Shown piece by piece: positions 16,273-24,680 of a stretch of 64,000 nucleotides of DNA. Below the pieces are notes generated by a model. The model had not been told where the DNA came from. It worked only from the letters and a program-made list of their open reading frames with translations, and did not search any database. Position numbers and translations under genes: made by a program. Each line of letters begins with the position of its first letter. Position 1 is the first letter of the stretch. This DNA is from Hymenobacter aranciens (GTDB taxonomy: Bacteria > Bacteroidota > Bacteroidia > Cytophagales > Hymenobacteraceae), in contig NZ_JAUQSY010000001.1 in assembly GCF_030580865.1 (NCBI RefSeq), positions 496,001 through 560,000 of the forward strand, written 5' to 3'.

Positions 16273-18174
16273 ATGAAACTGTTTAAGGCGCGTATCAAAA
16301 ACTTTCGGGGAATTTCTGGAGAGGCAGAAATACATTTTGACTCTTACAATGTGATTGTTGGGCAGAATGATGCTGGTAAGTCTACTGTGTTGAAAGCACT
16401 GAACGCTTTTATCAATGACAAAGACATTGATAAGGACTCGGCTAATGTCAGTGCAGAAAATGGAGTTGTGGAGATTGAACTCTATTTCGACCCGCAGAAC
16501 GCTCCAATTATTATAGATGAGCAAGTAGAAACCACTTTTGAAGCTGAAGGGCTGACCACATCTGAGGGATATGTAGTACTTAAAAAAGTATGGAATACTT
16601 CCTCATCGAGAATTGCGTCTGAGTTTAGCTTTCTGCGCAAAAAATATGGAGCAGATGATTTCCTTTTGCTGACTGAAGCTCAGTTGATGGCTTTATGTAA
16701 GAAGAAAAGCATCGACACTTCAAAGGGAAATGGAGCAGAATTTAACAATGTTGAGAAGAGAGCGAAGCTAAGAGAACTGCTCCAAATGGATGAGGCTGCT
16801 TTCACTTACGAGTTTGAGAAACCTCCGGCATCAGGTGCTTCGCGTGCTAAGAACATAGCCGATGTTATGAAGGGCATGATGCCCCGATTTGAGTATTTTA
16901 AAGCAGATTCTTCGTTAGAGGAAACCGACACTTCAATACAGAACTACTTCAAAAAGATTGCTCTGCAGGAAATAGAGCAATGTGAAACCGAGTTAATTCA
17001 AAGCCGTGTCGCAGAAAAGCTTTCTGCGGTGATGAGAAGTATTTCTGGGAAAATCAACCAAGTTGTTACGCAAACTGAAAGCGTTGAACCTGAAATCAAA
17101 TTCGATTGGACCAAACTGGTTCAAACCGCATTCAGGAGCAAGGCGGATGAAGGCGATATTCCGCTAAAAAATCGTGGCGACGGTTTCAGACGGATAACAA
17201 TGATGGCCTACTTCGAGCATCTCGCAGATGAAGGAAGCAAAGGCGACGCTGAGAATGTAATCTATGGTTTCGAGGAACCAGAGACTTTTTTGCATCCATC
17301 TGCTCAAGAGCAACTGTTCTTGCGATTGAAGACAGTAAGCGAAGACAACGCTCAAGTTCTTGTTACAACTCACTCACCTGTTATTGTTGCGCATTCTGAT
17401 AAGGATAAACTAATCCACGTCACTAAACAAACTGGTGGAGCTGTCTATGAACAAAACATAGAGGATTGTTCAGGCATCATAAAGGACTTGGGTATAAGTC
17501 CTAATAGGATGCTGTTGGACCATCTGGATTCAGCAAAACTATTGCTGTTGGTTGAAGGACCGGATGACATCATAGCATTTGACCACTTGGCTACTTGCTA
17601 CAAGCGTGCAGGTTTGATAAATGCTGACTTCGTGGATATGGGAATCGTGTTAGTTCCAATCGGCGGTTGTGATTCCATTCAGCATTGGATAAATTTCAAG
17701 GTTGTAAAATCCCTGAACAAGCCGTTCTTCATCATTTTGGACTCTGATAAGGATTCTGAACTCGCCGTGTCAAAAAATCTAACATTCCTCGTTGCAAATG
17801 GAATGATAGATGGTAAGGACTTCCATGTTCTCAGAAAGAGAGCACTAGAAAACTACATTGACCTTGGCTACTTTGCCAGACGTTTTCCTGCGTTCAATGT
17901 GAGTTTTGGGCCATTTGACCAAGTTAAGGACTACTCCAAGAATCATTCTGAATGCATTAAGCTAGGCGGCGGGAAAATAGCGAATAGGCATTTTTGCAAT
18001 CAAAACATAAATGAGCTACGAGTAGCGATGCATTTTGGCGGCAGCGATGAGTTTATCCATATCGTCGATTGCTTGAACAAGCAATTGGATGATGCACGTA
18101 AAGCTAAAGTGCATGACATTTGGGAGGGATTTGTTCTCGAAGAAGATTTCATAGACGACGTAGAAAACGCGTGA
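16273..18174 (+). CDS. OLD-family ATP-dependent nuclease (AAA ATPase plus TOPRIM)
   Basis: This 633-residue protein joins an ABC/SMC-type ATPase to a TOPRIM nuclease. Walker A is GQNDAGKS (30-37), the signature region is LKNRGDGFRR, Walker B lies in IYGFEEPETFLHP (about 329-341), and the H-loop is VTTHSPV. The TOPRIM acidic residues are in LLLVEGPDD (about 419-428), IILDSDKDSE and RALENYI. This is the layout of OLD and GajA nucleases, known in phage exclusion and defence. No GajB-type helicase lies beside it, so it is a solo OLD. Base composition is unlike its neighbours: by hand count 22 G+C in 60 bases at 16561 against 43 in 60 at 15541 in nrdA. That points to horizontal transfer. Confidence 0.92.
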   Translation: MKLFKARIKNFRGISGEAEIHFDSYNVIVGQNDAGKSTVLKALNAFINDKDIDKDSANVSAENGVVEIELYFDPQNAPIIIDEQVETTFEAEGLTTSEGYVVLKKVWNTSSSRIASEFSFLRKKYGADDFLLLTEAQLMALCKKKSIDTSKGNGAEFNNVEKRAKLRELLQMDEAAFTYEFEKPPASGASRAKNIADVMKGMMPRFEYFKADSSLEETDTSIQNYFKKIALQEIEQCETELIQSRVAEKLSAVMRSISGKINQVVTQTESVEPEIKFDWTKLVQTAFRSKADEGDIPLKNRGDGFRRITMMAYFEHLADEGSKGDAENVIYGFEEPETFLHPSAQEQLFLRLKTVSEDNAQVLVTTHSPVIVAHSDKDKLIHVTKQTGGAVYEQNIEDCSGIIKDLGISPNRMLLDHLDSAKLLLLVEGPDDIIAFDHLATCYKRAGLINADFVDMGIVLVPIGGCDSIQHWINFKVVKSLNKPFFIILDSDKDSELAVSKNLTFLVANGMIDGKDFHVLRKRALENYIDLGYFARRFPAFNVSFGPFDQVKDYSKNHSECIKLGGGKIANRHFCNQNINELRVAMHFGGSDEFIHIVDCLNKQLDDARKAKVHDIWEGFVLEEDFIDDVENA

Positions 18175-18256
18175 ATTCTATAGCTGTTTGAATAGGTCGT
18201 CATAGAATCACCCCAGCCGCTGCCGCCCCGGGAGCGGCTGGTTGGGTTGAGGGGTA

Positions 18257-18440
18257 GCTTGTGCGCGCTCCATAAGCAGCAAAAGGAGTCCCTTCAGCGC
18301 TTGTGGAGCTCCCATAAGGCCGGAAGGGACTCCCTGCGGGCCTTGTGGAGCTCCCATAAGCGCGGAAGGGAAATGGGGGAGGGCTTGTGGAGCTCCCACA
18401 GGCATGGAAGGGAAACTTTCCGGCCTTGTGGAACGGGGAG
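18257..18440. repeat. 42-bp tandem repeat array downstream of the OLD gene
   Basis: About four units of 42 bp (TTGTGGAGCTCCCATAAG core starting at 18301, 18343, 18385 and a partial one at 18426, preceded by a diverged unit at 18257). Each unit ends in GGAAGGGA and most contain the self-complementary GGAGCTCC. It fills the 338-base gap 18175-18512 together with a hairpin CAGCCGCT...AGCGGCTG at 18213-18243. No gene is seen in the gap. Confidence 0.8.
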
Positions 18441-18512
18441 TTGCTGGAATGAAAAAATACTTATACATTGGCAGCGCCAATCGGCATTTGTTTCACTTCA
18501 TTCCAATTACTT

Positions 18513-19220
18513 ATGTCGCCAGATACCCCCGGGGGCAACACCCCCGCCCCGCCCGCCACTTCGGCCGGGCGCAGCAAAGACAACCTGCCCCAGGGGCAGC
18601 TAGAGCTGGCCACACTGGCCGTGGCCGCCGCCACCGAGTGGCAGGCCTCGCCGCTGGGCGACCTGCTCTGGAAAACCAAGGCGCAGTTTCTGACCCAGGC
18701 CACGGCCTACCGTGCGAGCCTCGACACGGCCGATGAGGCCGACGACACCATCGGGCCCAACGCCAAGCGCTACCGCGAACTGGATAAGCTGATAAACAAA
18801 AAGCTGAAGTTTGTGAAGGGCTACCTGGCCGAGGAAAGCGAGGAAGACGACGGCAAGTCGCTCTACGAGGCGTTTGGCATTGTGCGCGAGGGCAGCAACT
18901 GGATGCTGCCCATCGCCCAAACCGACCGCAGCCGCAAGCTGCAGAAGCTGCTGCTGGCCCTCAAGGCCCACGGCCACGACAAGAAGAAGTTTGGGGTGGC
19001 CTTCTGGCAGCCCATCGCCGACGAATACGCCGCCCTGGTGGCCGACAGCGGCAAAACCCGGGGCGCCGCTTCGGATGCCGTGGGTACCAAGAATGCGCAG
19101 GAAGAGCCGCTACGCGAGGTGTTGCGGGCGCTGATTCACGCCATCAAGGCGAATTATCCCGACGAGAAGGTGTGCAAGGGGGTGTTGCGGAAGTTCGGCT
19201 TCCAGAAGGAAGTGTACTAG
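18513..19220 (+). CDS. Uncharacterised helical protein
   Basis: This 235-residue protein is not one I recognise. A low-complexity Pro/Thr/Ala N-terminus (about 1-30) precedes a largely helical, charged body. The body includes GPNAKRYRELDKLINKKLKFVKGYLAEESEEDDGKSLYEAFGI cut by short turns, then TDRSRKLQKLLLALKAHGHDKKKFGVAFW, and a C-terminal REVLRALIHAIKANYPDEKVCK. No signal peptide or membrane helix is visible. The ATG at 18513 is preferred to a TTG at 18468. Codon use is G+C rich like the host genome, so it is probably not part of the acquired OLD island, although it is next to it. Confidence 0.7.
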   Translation: MSPDTPGGNTPAPPATSAGRSKDNLPQGQLELATLAVAAATEWQASPLGDLLWKTKAQFLTQATAYRASLDTADEADDTIGPNAKRYRELDKLINKKLKFVKGYLAEESEEDDGKSLYEAFGIVREGSNWMLPIAQTDRSRKLQKLLLALKAHGHDKKKFGVAFWQPIADEYAALVADSGKTRGAASDAVGTKNAQEEPLREVLRALIHAIKANYPDEKVCKGVLRKFGFQKEVY

Positions 19221-19281
19221 TAGTTTGAGTGGATTAAGTGCGCCAGCCGCTGCCCCTGGGGGTGGCGGCTGGTTTGCGTTT

Positions 19282-19383
19282 GGGGGGGGGGGCGTCAGGC
19301 CGCATCCAAAGCAGGATGCGGCCTCGAGCCCCGACGAGACCCGGGCAAAAAAATGCCCCCTCCGGCCAGGCCAGAGGGGGCGC
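19282..19383 (-). terminator. Terminator of the lipoprotein gene, with hairpin and G tract
   Basis: On the minus strand GCCCCCTCTGGCC / GGCCGGAGGGGGC (19355-19381) is followed by a T tract, giving an intrinsic terminator for the lipoprotein gene ending at 19423. Farther along lies a second perfect 11-bp hairpin (AGGCCGCATCC / GGATGCGGCCT, 19297-19323). A run of eleven G at 19282-19292 may be unstable or a sequencing-error site. Confidence 0.8.
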
Positions 19384-19422
19384 TTTGCAGCTTAGTAGCC
19401 GGGGCGGGGCCGCCCGCCGGAG

Positions 19423-20181
19423 CTAGTAGGTGACGTTGGTGAAAACGCCGTTGGTGATGACGGCGGGCACGTAGGTGCCCGCATTGGTGGAGCCGTAGGC
19501 GGTGAAGCTGAACGTGCCCGAGAAGCGGCGCGCCGTGGCGTTGACGTTGGTGATGGTGAAGGTGCCGCCGACGCCCGGGCTGCTGCCATCAACGCCCATA
19601 TCCGAGTAGTAGTTTTGGTAGTTGGGGGCCAGGTAGCTGGCGTCGTAGTCGCCGTTGCCATTGATGAGGGAGTAAGAGCCCACTACCGGCAGCGCGCCAT
19701 CCATGTGAATGAAAAGCGTGGGGCCGGGGGCCCCGCCCGGGCTCACGGTAAACGTGAGGCGACGGTCGCCGGAGAAAACCTGCGAGAAGATGTAGGTGGC
19801 CGTGACGGGCGTGCCATCGGCCACGAACGACGCCGACGCCGGGGCCAGGGTGATGGTGGTGGAGGGGGCGGTGGTGCCCCCGGCTGCCAGGGTCACCTGC
19901 TGCGGGGCCGGGGCGGTGTAGCCGGGGGCCGCCGTGAAGCTGAGGGTGTAGGCGCCCACCGTCAGGCTGGGGAAGGAATACGCCCCGGTGCTGCTGGGGG
20001 TAGCCGTGAAGGTTTGGCCGCCGGCCGTGGTGGCCGTTACGGTGCTCACGGAGCCGGCCGGGGTAATCTGGCCGCTCAGGGCAGCCTTGGCGGGCTCGGG
20101 CTCGGAGCTGCTGCAGGAGGTGGTGAGCACGGCCGCACCGCTGCCCAGGGCCAGCGAAAGCGCGAGTACGAAGTGTTTCAT
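19423..20181 (-). CDS. Surface lipoprotein with carboxypeptidase-regulatory-like domain
   Basis: This 252-residue lipoprotein has a type II signal (MKHFVLALSLALGSGAAVLTTSC, lipobox LTTSC). A beta-sandwich repeat of the carboxypeptidase-regulatory type follows (GQITPAGSVSTVTATTAGGQTFTATPS, TGAYSFPSLTVGAYTLSF). The C-terminal 130 residues form a second beta-rich domain (GSYSLINGNGDYDASYLAPN, GGTFTITNVNATARRFSGTF), a layout seen in Bacteroidota lipoproteins of the DUF6252 type. The start at 20181 is fixed by the signal peptide. A minus-strand TACCTTTG lies 30 bases upstream. Confidence 0.8.
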   Translation of the reverse strand: MKHFVLALSLALGSGAAVLTTSCSSSEPEPAKAALSGQITPAGSVSTVTATTAGGQTFTATPSSTGAYSFPSLTVGAYTLSFTAAPGYTAPAPQQVTLAAGGTTAPSTTITLAPASASFVADGTPVTATYIFSQVFSGDRRLTFTVSPGGAPGPTLFIHMDGALPVVGSYSLINGNGDYDASYLAPNYQNYYSDMGVDGSSPGVGGTFTITNVNATARRFSGTFSFTAYGSTNAGTYVPAVITNGVFTNVTY

Positions 20182-20210
20182 TTTAAAAAAGGGATAGGTG
20201 GACAATTCTT

Positions 20211-20218
20211 CAAAGGTA
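20211..20218 (-). promoter_or_regulatory. -7 box of the lipoprotein gene
   Basis: The minus strand reads TACCTTTG, a perfect match to TAnnTTTG, 30 bases upstream of the lipoprotein ATG at 20181. The same divergent gap holds the inverted repeat GCCCCGGTAGG / CCTACCGGGGC (about 20265-20302). Confidence 0.6.
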
Positions 20219-20349
20219 AATGTCATTTCCGGAACCGCGATGGTGGCGCGCGCTGCCCGCTGCGTAGCCCCGGTAGGCGGCCGTGGGTGCAGCCTACCGG
20301 GGCCGGCCGTTACTTTGGGGAGAATTCTACCCCCTGTACCTCGTCGCCC

Positions 20350-21243
20350 ATGAAGCTATTTGGCCGCCCCGCCCAGTGGAACTCTGCCCGCCTGGGCCTG
20401 CTGCTGGCCCTCGGGGCCTGCACCGCCAGCCAAACGCCGGCCACCACTACCCCGCCCGCCGACATCCTGCTGCTGGGCTGCAACCACCTGACCCAGCTCT
20501 ACAAGGCCGACCAGCCCGCTTCCGACGTGCTCACCCCACGCCGCCAGACCGAGCTGGCCCAGGCCCGCGCCGGCCTGCTGCGCTACCGCCCCGAGGCCAT
20601 CATGGTGGAGGTGCTGCCCGAGCGCCAGCCGCAAATCGACAGCCTCTACCAGCTCTACCGCCAGGATAAGCTTGACCTCAGCACCCTGCCCGATGGCCGC
20701 TCCGAGGTGTACCAGCTGGGCTTCGCGCTGGGCAAGCAGCTGGGGCTGCCGCGCATCCTGTGCGTGAATGCGCCGGGCGGCACTTCCCAAAGCATTCTGC
20801 ACGAAGGCAAAAACATCGAGCTTTACCAGGAAGGCACCACCCGCCTGCGCGAAGTAGTGCGGCCCGTCGACCAGGAATTTGTGGCCGGCAGCCTCACCCT
20901 GCCGCAATACCTGCGCCGCCTCAACGACCCGGCCCTGCTGCGGCAGCTGCACACGCTGGTGTACCGCACCCCCGCCCGCGTGACCGACGGCCGCCTCAAG
21001 CCCGACCCGATGGTGGACGCTGCCTTCATCAACCCGCACTACGTGGGGGCCGAGTTCATATCGGTGTTCTACAACCGGGATTTGAAAATCTACTCCAACA
21101 TCGTGACCGCGCCGCTGGTGGCCCGGCCGCAGCGCACCTTGCTGCTCATCGGGGCGCGGCACGTGACTTCGCTGCAAGGCATTTTCCGGACCGACCCGGC
21201 CTACCGGGTGGTGGAGGCCAAGCCCTACCTGGGGCGCGACTAA
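20350..21243 (+). CDS. DUF5694-type protein with signal sequence
   Basis: This 297-residue protein resembles DUF5694, a family related to TraB/ChaN-like folds with a fixed start and end motif. The start ADILLLGCNHLTQLYKAD resembles ILxLGxxHl, and the end TLLLIGARHVTSLQGIF resembles LLiiGaGHv. Between them are PEAIMVEVLPE, a helical middle and an ISVFYNRDLKIYSNI strand. A hydrophobic N-terminus with LALGAC suggests a lipoprotein. The frame is open far upstream, but ATG 20350 begins the signal and is preferred. The enzymatic role of the family is unknown. Confidence 0.8.
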   Translation: MKLFGRPAQWNSARLGLLLALGACTASQTPATTTPPADILLLGCNHLTQLYKADQPASDVLTPRRQTELAQARAGLLRYRPEAIMVEVLPERQPQIDSLYQLYRQDKLDLSTLPDGRSEVYQLGFALGKQLGLPRILCVNAPGGTSQSILHEGKNIELYQEGTTRLREVVRPVDQEFVAGSLTLPQYLRRLNDPALLRQLHTLVYRTPARVTDGRLKPDPMVDAAFINPHYVGAEFISVFYNRDLKIYSNIVTAPLVARPQRTLLLIGARHVTSLQGIFRTDPAYRVVEAKPYLGRD

Positions 21244-21250
21244 GCCGGGC

Positions 21251-22003
21251 CTACGTGAGCACCGTCAGCCCGGCCTCGCGGTAGCGGTCCAGCACCTCGG
21301 CCGGGGCGGAAGGGTCGGTAATCAAGGTGTTAACTAGTGTCGGCGGCGCAAACTGAAAGAACTTGTCCTGCTCCAGCTTGCTGGCATCGCAGAGCAGCAC
21401 GACGTGGCGGGCGGCGCTGGCGGCGGCCAGGGTAATGGCGGCCTCGTGCTCGCTGTTAGCCGTGAGGCCCCGGGCCAGGGAAAAGCCATCGACGCCGATA
21501 AAGGCCTTATCAACCTGGTAGCGGCGCAGGTGCTCGGCGGTTACCAGGCCGTGGGCGGCCTGCCGGGCGGCGTCGATTTCGCCCCCGGCCAGGATGAGCT
21601 GCACGGCCGAGTCCAGCAGCTCGAACACCACGGGCAGCGAGTTGGTCACCACCCGCACCCGGCGGTGCCGGATGAGCGGGCACAGCGGAAACGTGGTGCT
21701 GCCGCAGTCGATGAAGATGGTGTCGCCGTCGGCAATCTGGCTGGCGGCTGCGCGGCAGATGTGCTCCTTCTGGGTTTGCTGGGCGGTGGCTTTGCGGGCG
21801 AAGGCGACGGGCGCTCTGTCGGGACGCGGCAGCACGGCGCCGCCGTGGGTGCGCAACACCAGGCCCTGGGCCGCCAGCTGCGCCAAATCGCGCCGGATGG
21901 TGATGGGCGTGGTCTGCAGCTGCTGGGCCATGTCGGCCACTTCGAGGCTGCCGTGCTGCTCCAGGGCGGCTAGTAAATGATGCTGGCGAAGCTGAAAGTT
22001 CAT
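21251..22003 (-). CDS. DeoR-family transcriptional regulator
   Basis: This 250-residue repressor has an N-terminal DeoR helix-turn-helix (residues 1-55: LEVADMAQQLQTTPITIRRDLAQL, then THGGAV). A sugar-phosphate-sensing domain follows (IADGDTIFIDCGSTT, VVTNSLPV, DKAFIGVDGFSLARGLTANSEHEA). The ATG at 22003 fits the family N-terminus; a longer open frame upstream overlaps the divergent NUDIX gene and is rejected. It faces away from that gene across 69 bases containing repeated CGAAC motifs (about 22040-22063), plausible operator sequence. Confidence 0.93.
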   Translation of the reverse strand: MNFQLRQHHLLAALEQHGSLEVADMAQQLQTTPITIRRDLAQLAAQGLVLRTHGGAVLPRPDRAPVAFARKATAQQTQKEHICRAAASQIADGDTIFIDCGSTTFPLCPLIRHRRVRVVTNSLPVVFELLDSAVQLILAGGEIDAARQAAHGLVTAEHLRRYQVDKAFIGVDGFSLARGLTANSEHEAAITLAAASAARHVVLLCDASKLEQDKFFQFAPPTLVNTLITDPSAPAEVLDRYREAGLTVLT

Positions 22004-22072
22004 GCGAAGGCGCTTACCTTGGTTCAAGTAATCACAAAGAAACGCGAACGAACGTAAACGAACAATCTTCTC

Positions 22073-22651
22073 ATGCTGAACGAACGAATCCGCCTCCGCG
22101 AAACGACCATCCTGTCCGACAACTGGTACGTGCTGCGCAAGGTCACCTTTGATTTTTTGCGCAAAAACGGCAACTGGGAAACGCAGTCGCGCGAGGCCTA
22201 CGACCGGGGCAACGGGGCCACCATCCTGCTGCACAATCCGGCGGCCGACACGGTGGTGCTCACCCGGCAGTTTCGCCTGCCCACCTTCCTCAACGGCAAC
22301 CCCACCGGCCTGCTCATCGAAACCTGCGCCGGCCTGCTCGACGACGAGCACCCCGACGTGGCCATCGTGCGCGAAACCGAGGAGGAAACCGGCTACCGCC
22401 TCACCGCCGTGGAGAAGGTGATGGAGGCCTACATGAGCCCCGGCTCGGTCACGGAGCGCCTGTTTTTCTACCTGGCTGAATACTCGGCCAGCACCGAGCG
22501 GCTGGCGGGGGGCGGCATAGAGGAAGAAGAAATTGAGGTGCTGGAAATCACCTTGCCGCAGGCGCTGGGCATGGTGGCGACGGGCGAAATTCAGGACGGC
22601 AAGACCATTATGCTGCTGCAACATCTGCGGCTGCGGCAGCTGGGCGGCTAG
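22073..22651 (+). CDS. nudK: NUDIX hydrolase, NudK-like (GDP-mannose pyrophosphatase type)
   Basis: This 192-residue NUDIX hydrolase cleaves nucleoside diphosphates linked to another moiety. The NUDIX helix is visible in AGLLDDEHPDVAIVRETEEE followed by TGY. The surrounding sequence (REAYDRGNGATILLHNP, VVLTRQFRLPTF, LIETCAGLLD, EAYMSPGSVTERLFFYLAEY) is that of NudK, known for GDP-mannose. The first Glu of the strict consensus is replaced by His, but the catalytic REtEEE core is intact. It is divergent from a DeoR-type repressor that may control it. Confidence 0.9.
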   Translation: MLNERIRLRETTILSDNWYVLRKVTFDFLRKNGNWETQSREAYDRGNGATILLHNPAADTVVLTRQFRLPTFLNGNPTGLLIETCAGLLDDEHPDVAIVRETEEETGYRLTAVEKVMEAYMSPGSVTERLFFYLAEYSASTERLAGGGIEEEEIEVLEITLPQALGMVATGEIQDGKTIMLLQHLRLRQLGG

Positions 22652-22740
22652 GAACGTCGGCAGGAGAAGGATGACGCTGGGTTATCGAAAAGGGGCGGCG
22701 GCCGTAGAAGCCGAAAACCTCACGCCTTTTCACTTTCGCT

Positions 22741-23955
22741 ATGACTCGCATTCTTCTCCTGCTGCTCGCGCTGGCGAGTGGCCTTTCATCTGCCGCGCTG
22801 GCCCAGAGCCTGCCGGCCCGGCCCGAGCCCTTCACCTTTGTTACTGACCAGGCCGGCCTGCTTAGCCCCGCCGACGCCCAAAAGCTCGAAAGCGGCCTGC
22901 GCCGCTACGCCGACCAGAACGGCCCCCAGGTGGTGGTGGTGACCGTGCCCAGCCTCGGCGGGCGCACGGTGGCCGACTACGCCCGCGCCCTCGGCAATGA
23001 GTGGCAGGTGGGCCAGCGCGGCAAAAACAACGGCGTAGTGGTGCTGCTCAGCGGGCAGGAGCGCAAGGTGAGCATCCAGGCCGGCTCGGGGCTGCAAAGC
23101 GCCATCACGCCCGCCGTCACCGACCGCATCATCAACCAGCAGATGCTGCCCAGCTTTAAGCAGGGCAACTACTTTGCCGGCCTGCGCGCCGGCCTCAATA
23201 CCCTGCTGCTAGCGGCTAACCCGGCCTCCGACCCGCGCCGCAATGCGCCGGCCGGCACCCCGGTGCCCGGCGGCGGCTCCGACAACTTCCCCGCCCTGGG
23301 CGGGGGGGATGCGGCTTCTACGGCGGCCACGCCCAGCGCCACCGAAGCCCCCACTACTCCGGCCGAAACTGATTATTCGGCCCCCGCCGCCGAGCCAGCG
23401 CCCTCGGGCGGCCTGGGCATCGGTACCATTCTCATCGGGGTGCTGGTGATTGGTGGCATCGGGTTTCTGCTGCTGAAGATGTTCCGCCGTAACTCGGGCG
23501 GCAGCGCGACTGGCGGCACCCCGGGCAGCAGCGGCCCCGATTTCTACGGCAACCAGCCGAACCGTAACGCCGGGGGCAACTACAACAATGGCCCCGGCTA
23601 CCAGCCGGGCAGCAGCGGCCCCGGCATCGGTGGCATCCTGGCTACGGGGGCAGCGGCGGCGGCCGGCGCTTACCTGGGCAACCGCATGGCTTCGGGGAAT
23701 GATTCGAACAGCCTCGGTCACAACTACGACAGCAGCAGCGGCGCAGGCCTCGGCACTGGGATGGGCGCGGGCGCGGCGGCCGGCAGCGCCGGGGCCGACA
23801 CTGGCCCCGACTACTTCTCGGATACCGATGCCGGCTCTTCGTCCTCGGCCGATTACTTCTCCGACGACAACAGCAGCAGCGGCAGCGACTTCTCGTCGGA
23901 TGACATGGGCGGCGGGGGCTTCGACGGTGGCGACGACAACAGCGGCTCGTGGTAG
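22741..23955 (+). CDS. TPM-domain (YgcG-type) membrane-anchored protein
   Basis: This 404-residue exported protein has a signal peptide (MTRILLLLLALASGLSSAALAQ), then a TPM domain at about residues 32-160 (DQAGLLSPADAQKLESGLRRYA, VVVVTVPSLGG, RGKNNGVVVLLSGQERKVSI). A Ser/Pro/Ala-rich linker leads to one transmembrane helix (about 226-247, GIGTILIGVLVIGGIGFLLL). The remainder is a long low-complexity tail rich in Gly, Ser, Asp and Asn that ends GGGFDGGDDNSGSW, as in related proteins. TPM proteins are linked to photosystem repair in plants and envelope stress in bacteria; the bacterial role is uncertain. Confidence 0.9.
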   Translation: MTRILLLLLALASGLSSAALAQSLPARPEPFTFVTDQAGLLSPADAQKLESGLRRYADQNGPQVVVVTVPSLGGRTVADYARALGNEWQVGQRGKNNGVVVLLSGQERKVSIQAGSGLQSAITPAVTDRIINQQMLPSFKQGNYFAGLRAGLNTLLLAANPASDPRRNAPAGTPVPGGGSDNFPALGGGDAASTAATPSATEAPTTPAETDYSAPAAEPAPSGGLGIGTILIGVLVIGGIGFLLLKMFRRNSGGSATGGTPGSSGPDFYGNQPNRNAGGNYNNGPGYQPGSSGPGIGGILATGAAAAAGAYLGNRMASGNDSNSLGHNYDSSSGAGLGTGMGAGAAAGSAGADTGPDYFSDTDAGSSSSADYFSDDNSSSGSDFSSDDMGGGGFDGGDDNSGSW

Positions 23956-23998
23956 CCGGTGGTAGCAGCAATTGCCATTCTTGCCGTATACTGCCCTT

Positions 23999-24553
23999 AT
24001 GATTCCGCTTATCACCCAAACGCCCCGGCTGATGCTCATTGCCGCCAGCCGGGCCCTGCTCACCGCCGAGCTGCACAAACCCCAATACTTCCCGGTGCTG
24101 CTGGGCGCCGCCCTGCCCAGCGAGTGGCCCACCGGCCACTACACCCAGGAAGCCATGCACCACCAGCTGGAACAGCTCACGGCGGGCGGCCGCGATGCCG
24201 CCGGTTGGCACGGCTGGTACGCCCTGCGCAAAGCCGAGGGCGACACGCCCCGCACCCTGGTGGGCAGCGGCGGCTTCCTGAGCCCCCCTGACCAGGCGGG
24301 TACAGCCGAAATCAACTTCTCCATCGCCCCCGAGTGGCGCGGCCAGGGCCTCGGTGCCGAGCTGGTGGCTGGCCTCGTGCAGCAGGCCGAAGCCACCGGC
24401 ATGGTGCGCCGGCTGGTGGCGCATCCCGAAACCGAGAACCTGGCGGCGCAGCAGGCGCTGCGCCTCAATGGCTTTGAGCCGGTAGGGGAGGGAGGCGAGG
24501 GGCGCCGGCAGTTTGCGCGGGCGGTGGAGCCGGCGGCTGCGCCGGTGCCGTAG
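23999..24553 (+). CDS. GNAT-family N-acetyltransferase
   Basis: This 184-residue acetyltransferase has the GNAT fold of the RimJ/RimL type: TQTPRLMLIAASRALL at the N-terminus, the strand TLVGSGGFLSPPDQAGTAEINFSIAPEWRGQG, which includes the acetyl-CoA motif (RGQGLGAELV), and VAHPETENLAAQQALRLNGFEPVG at the end. The acceptor is unknown. ATG 23999 is preferred to an earlier in-frame ATG at 23972, because the family starts just before the TPRL motif. It follows the TPM gene on the same strand after a short gap. Confidence 0.85.
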   Translation: MIPLITQTPRLMLIAASRALLTAELHKPQYFPVLLGAALPSEWPTGHYTQEAMHHQLEQLTAGGRDAAGWHGWYALRKAEGDTPRTLVGSGGFLSPPDQAGTAEINFSIAPEWRGQGLGAELVAGLVQQAEATGMVRRLVAHPETENLAAQQALRLNGFEPVGEGGEGRRQFARAVEPAAAPVP

Positions 24554-24573
24554 CCTCGCTTCCGGTTCCGCTC

Positions 24574-24680
24574 ACCCCACCCCCCGACCCCCTCCCCTCC
24601 GGGAGAGGGGGAGCCTGACGATTCTTGGCCGCGCATAACCGGCTCCCCCTCTCCCGGAGGGGAGGGGGCGGGGGGTGGGG
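24574..24680. repeat. C/G-rich long inverted repeat between convergent genes
   Basis: A left arm of about 40 bases (24574-24614: CCCCACCCCCCG..., CCCCTCCCCTCCGGG) pairs with the right arm 24651-24680 onward (GGCTCCCCCTCTCCCGGAGG...). The right arm reaches the stop codon of the minus-strand gene at 24681. A repeat of this base pattern is likely dispersed elsewhere in the genome. Confidence 0.75.

Noticed and set aside
18208..18480. Minus-strand ORF with LMGAPQ repeats
   Set aside because: It is a translation of the 42-bp tandem array; no signal, no family, no promoter.
16273..19220. Gabija (GajA-GajB) defence pair
   Set aside because: The second gene has no helicase motifs, so the pair does not match; only a solo OLD nuclease is supported.
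19282..19292. Run of eleven G as a functional element
   Set aside because: More likely a slippage or sequencing-prone homopolymer in a non-coding gap.
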